Assembly: GCA_017380355.1 (NCBI GenBank)
Contig: JAFOED010000055.1
Coordinates: 1-23,783, forward strand
Direction: 5' to 3'
DNA length: 23,783 nucleotides
Source of the DNA: Ruminococcus sp.
Lineage (GTDB): Bacteria > Bacillota > Clostridia > Oscillospirales > Acutalibacteraceae
The notes beneath the pieces were generated by a model. It did not search any database. It had not been told where the DNA came from and was given only the letters and a program-made list of their open reading frames with translations. Each line of letters opens with the position of its first letter. Position 1 is the stretch's first letter. Shown here piece by piece: positions 20,640 to 23,783 of the stretch. Both the position numbers and the translations under genes were made by a program.

Positions 20640-23600
20640 TTATTTTTTAGCAGTAATAGTATCAGAGTATGCAATTCTGAGAATTCCATCAGCATCTCTG
20701 TACATTACGAATGCTCGAGCTATCATCTCGTCACCAAGCTCAACCCCTGTCTTTGTTATGGAGTGTGAACCAGTGCTTGTCTGATATTTCTTAGCTGGTA
20801 CAAACTGGGTGACACCTCTGTCAAGTGTGCCTACTACAAATGTAGATTCGCTGTAGTTGTTCTTATCTGCAAAGAGCACACCTGCACTGATGAAAGTAAA
20901 TTCGGATTTCTCAGGTACACTCCATGAGAAGAATATGGTGTTGCTATCGCCGAGAGTAGTGCTGTCTATACCGGCATTTACCAGAACATCATAATCAAGT
21001 TTCAGAGAAGTATTGGAAACATACATTGCTGTAAGCTCTGTATCCTTGTAAGGATAGAACTTATACTCTGCATCGTAGCTTTGGATGTTACCGTCTGCAT
21101 CCTCCCAATGTGAGAACATCTGTCCATTTGGAGCAGCATTTGCGGTAACAGTTATGGACTTGTATGCAAGATACTTGCCATCGGTGTTGACACCTGCAGA
21201 CTTGGTTACTGCTCCGCCGTTTACTGTGATATTGACATAAACATCCTTTACCTCCCAGATAGGACGAACAGTTACATCCTCGCCCTGAACAAGCAGTTCT
21301 CTGATCTCTTCTTCCGTGTGATCCCACTGGGCGAACTCGTAACCCAAGAAAGATGGATCCTCTGGGAATACGATATCGCTGTCAGGTGAATAGTATTGGA
21401 TGTCGATAATCTGGTTGCTCTTGTCGTTTCTGAAGGTAACTGTGTTCATACCATCCAAATCAACCTTAAACATAGCAATCAGTACATCATTACCTGTTAT
21501 GTAGAAGGTGTAGGTACGCTCTGTGGTAAGGATATCACCTGTAGTAGCGTTTATCCAACCAACAAAAGTGTTGTCGTTGGTGGTTTGGGCTGTTACCTTT
21601 ACCTGTTTGCCAAAATCCATATGATGATTGTAGTAATGCTTACCCAGAGGACGAGCAATACCGTCATCAACACTCATCAGAATATCAGTACCACCGGATA
21701 CCTTCAGTTCTAGATAACCTGATGTATCATGATCTATCGCAGTCTCATCGTACTGAGCTGTAATTGTGAGGTTACCTGTGATGTTGCTGAAGTCCTTGTT
21801 CCAGCCTGCGAATGTGTATGTGTAGTACCCATCAGCAGGTCTTACAGGGGCAACAGGTGCCACAGCAGACTCACCGAGTTTTACAGACTGAGTATCAATT
21901 ACTGTACCATCATAATCTTTGAATGTTACTGTGTAAGATGGAAGGTACGCAGTATTGGACACTTCTGTAGACTGAGGAAGAACCGCAGTGTTTGCATAAT
22001 TCTGTGTTGAAGGTGTTGCTACATAACCTGGGAAGTATCCCATTGTATCACGAATTGTTTCATAATCTGCAAAGGTAAGGTTACTATTAATATTCCAGTT
22101 CCACTGCTTTATAGCATTTGACCACATACGATCGATAAGGCTGTAGAAATACTTGCCTTTATTAGCAGAGGTTGATTCATCCCGTACACCGTTCCACATC
22201 TCTACTTCTGTGTTAACTGCAGCGTTATCACACCATACCATAAAGTAACCGCCCTGAAGCTGGTTATTTGTGAGCTCATACTTAGTTTTATTATATCCGC
22301 TGAGCAATCCTGGTGTCCACTCGTTGTAAATAGCGTCTTCGGTATTTCTATAGAAGCCCCACCAATTGTTACTTGGGTCACGGGCATCTTTACCCCAATC
22401 AGGATATTTTGACAAATCAGTATAGTCTGGATGATCGAAATATCTGAGCACATAATATGTCCAGAAATTTATACCACCATATACTGTTCTTCCACTATCA
22501 ACCCATTGGCTTGGAGGTGCTGTATAGGAGCCGTCTGCAGTCCAGATTACAACCTCAATATCACTATCAAGCTGTGCGTTGGTTTGGAAAATCTTTGAAT
22601 AATTATCAACTGTCGTCTTGCGATAGAAGAAATCATTATATACTCTTGAAGTATAATCGTGTTTTTTCAATACCTTATTAACGTCATTGATGTAATTATA
22701 CACGTCAGTATATGTGTAACCACTGCTCGGATACAAACCAAGCTCGTCGCCACCAATATTGAACTTTGTACTTCCTGCATAAACCTTAAAGAACACAGCC
22801 ATATCGTTATACATAGCGAATGCGAGATTCTTTACTGAATTGTTAGCAAGATTCAATGCTGAATAACCATTATTGTAATGGATTGTGTTAGGTAATGTAT
22901 AAGTTGTGCCATTATACTTGAAAGTTTTGATAGAAGTGTTGCCTGCAGCAACCTGTTCAGCATAGGTCGTTGTAATCCAATCAACGTGAGCAGGTGTATC
23001 AAATGATGGGATAATATCAATATGATATTCCTTAGCAGTTTCGCAAATCTCGATAAGCTCTGCAGTTGTAAGATATCTGCCAGCATCAGGATCCGCACCA
23101 CCGCTGTAATTCCAAGATTGCTTTCTGCTACCGATTGCCCATGAGAAGTCATTTCCTGACATTCCGTCAAGCTTGATTGTGTTTTCATCCCAGATATCTG
23201 AACGGAAACCACCGTCTTCTGACATATGGAATTCAAGAGCGTTGTAACCCATCCATGACATCTCAGCAATATAGTTTTTGATCCAATCCTTTGTCAGATA
23301 CTTTCTTGCAACGTCAAGATGAACTATACGGTCTTTTGTATCAGGTTTATCCTGTGTTGTGAAGCCCTTGATTGCGTTTGTGCCAGCCTTACGGAAGTGT
23401 TTCTGGAGAGTGTTGAGACCATAGAGGAGGCCGTCAACATCCTTAGAATAAACCTTTGCATTTTCAGCAACTTCCAGCTTGTATTCCTCGTCGCCGTAGC
23501 TGTAGCTGGAATTTACATAGATAAGAATGTCGCCGTCTGTAGCGTATTTCTCAAGACCCCAAACGATTTCCATCGGCTCTGCAGATGGAAGACTGTCAGC

Positions 23601-23783
23601 TGCGAACTGGCTCTGTACAAGCTTCACAGTATCTACAACCTTATCTGAAGGCTTTGAGGACTCGTTTGTGGTTACAATATAGAATTTGCTGTCTTCTGAG
23701 AGTGCAAAATTCTTGTTACTATTTGCAGTAAATGTATCTGCCAGAACACCAAGTGAGCTTGTGTCTGTTCCTACAACAGTAGG
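20640..23783 (-). CDS. Large secreted GH20 beta-N-acetylhexosaminidase with C-terminal repeat domains (N-terminus outside window)
   Basis: The frame is open to the right edge, so 1047 residues are visible and the start and signal peptide are missing. Residues are numbered from the first codon in the window. A GH20b-type alpha/beta domain (about 50-150) precedes the catalytic barrel (about 152-565), with RIVHLDVARKY, NALEFHMSEDGG, IIPSFDTPAHVDW and the catalytic pair Asp346-Glu347 in FNIGGDELG. The enzyme would release terminal GlcNAc or GalNAc by substrate-assisted catalysis; lacto-N-biosidase is another GH20 possibility. The C-terminal half carries InlB/Flg_new-like repeats (about 617-680 and 780-845, with FAGWN and FAQWD) and further beta domains (about 845-922), then an Ig-like end. 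No dockerin or sorting motif closes it. This suggests mucin, milk-glycan or chitin-derived substrates; retention on the cell is uncertain. Confidence 0.92.
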   Translation of the reverse strand, partial: PTVVGTDTSSLGVLADTFTANSNKNFALSEDSKFYIVTTNESSKPSDKVVDTVKLVQSQFAADSLPSAEPMEIVWGLEKYATDGDILIYVNSSYSYGDEEYKLEVAENAKVYSKDVDGLLYGLNTLQKHFRKAGTNAIKGFTTQDKPDTKDRIVHLDVARKYLTKDWIKNYIAEMSWMGYNALEFHMSEDGGFRSDIWDENTIKLDGMSGNDFSWAIGSRKQSWNYSGGADPDAGRYLTTAELIEICETAKEYHIDIIPSFDTPAHVDWITTTYAEQVAAGNTSIKTFKYNGTTYTLPNTIHYNNGYSALNLANNSVKNLAFAMYNDMAVFFKVYAGSTKFNIGGDELGLYPSSGYTYTDVYNYINDVNKVLKKHDYTSRVYNDFFYRKTTVDNYSKIFQTNAQLDSDIEVVIWTADGSYTAPPSQWVDSGRTVYGGINFWTYYVLRYFDHPDYTDLSKYPDWGKDARDPSNNWWGFYRNTEDAIYNEWTPGLLSGYNKTKYELTNNQLQGGYFMVWCDNAAVNTEVEMWNGVRDESTSANKGKYFYSLIDRMWSNAIKQWNWNINSNLTFADYETIRDTMGYFPGYVATPSTQNYANTAVLPQSTEVSNTAYLPSYTVTFKDYDGTVIDTQSVKLGESAVAPVAPVRPADGYYTYTFAGWNKDFSNITGNLTITAQYDETAIDHDTSGYLELKVSGGTDILMSVDDGIARPLGKHYYNHHMDFGKQVKVTAQTTNDNTFVGWINATTGDILTTERTYTFYITGNDVLIAMFKVDLDGMNTVTFRNDKSNQIIDIQYYSPDSDIVFPEDPSFLGYEFAQWDHTEEEIRELLVQGEDVTVRPIWEVKDVYVNITVNGGAVTKSAGVNTDGKYLAYKSITVTANAAPNGQMFSHWEDADGNIQSYDAEYKFYPYKDTELTAMYVSNTSLKLDYDVLVNAGIDSTTLGDSNTIFFSWSVPEKSEFTFISAGVLFADKNNYSESTFVVGTLDRGVTQFVPAKKYQTSTGSHSITKTGVELGDEMIARAFVMYRDADGILRIAYSDTITAKK

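Overview
The window looks like chromosome from an AT-rich, Gram-positive gut-type Clostridia, most likely an Oscillospiraceae/Ruminococcus relative. The evidence is consensus SigA promoters (TTGACA/TATAAT, often with extended TGn -10), AGGAGG-type ribosome binding sites, intrinsic terminators, a Ruminococcus-style dockerin, a PhoP-PhoR/NptA phosphate module and a Gram-positive CpsB phosphatase. No tRNA, rRNA, CRISPR array, insertion sequence or integrase was seen. Both edges cut a gene.

Layout. (1) 1-2350, minus strand: a sugar ABC transporter operon, with a lipoprotein binding protein followed by a MalF-like permease that runs off the left edge. Three consecutive stem-loops lie between the two genes. 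(2) 2650-4625, plus: a MurE-type Mur ligase and a small DtxR-type metal-dependent repressor in one transcription unit. (3) 4626-5510, minus: an MscS channel. (4) 5525-8000, plus: an AlkD-type DNA glycosylase, apparently on a leaderless transcript, followed closely by a PhoP/PhoR-like two-component pair. (5) 8011-9954, plus: a Na+/phosphate symporter with a PhoU domain, behind an array of TTAACA repeats that looks like a PhoP box. (6) 9968-10981, minus: an unrecognised six-helix membrane protein with an acidic tail. (7) 11514-12748, plus: a secreted protein with possible aerolysin/ETX-MTX2-like character whose 3' end is scattered over three reading frames. (8) 12728-18680, plus: a BspA-like LRR protein with dockerin, a membrane-anchored Ig-like protein, two tandem Wzz-BY-kinase fusions, and a CpsB-type PHP tyrosine phosphatase. 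(9) 18648-20493, minus: an uncharacterised nucleotidyltransferase-family protein and a small S26-type signal peptidase-like protein. (10) 20525-23783, minus: a very large GH20 beta-hexosaminidase with C-terminal InlB/Flg_new-type repeats, whose N-terminus lies beyond the right edge.

How the parts fit. The two-component pair plus symporter forms a plausible phosphate-starvation circuit. The sugar transporter and the GH20 enzyme fit a host- or polymer-glycan diet. The most unusual system is the exopolysaccharide control module at 15018-18645. Its first BY-kinase has lost the Walker A' aspartates and other catalytic signatures but carries a tail with 14 tyrosines at exact three-residue spacing. 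Its second BY-kinase has all catalytic motifs but no tyrosine tail. This suggests that kinase and substrate tail were split between two tandem paralogues, with the CpsB phosphatase next to them to reverse the mark.
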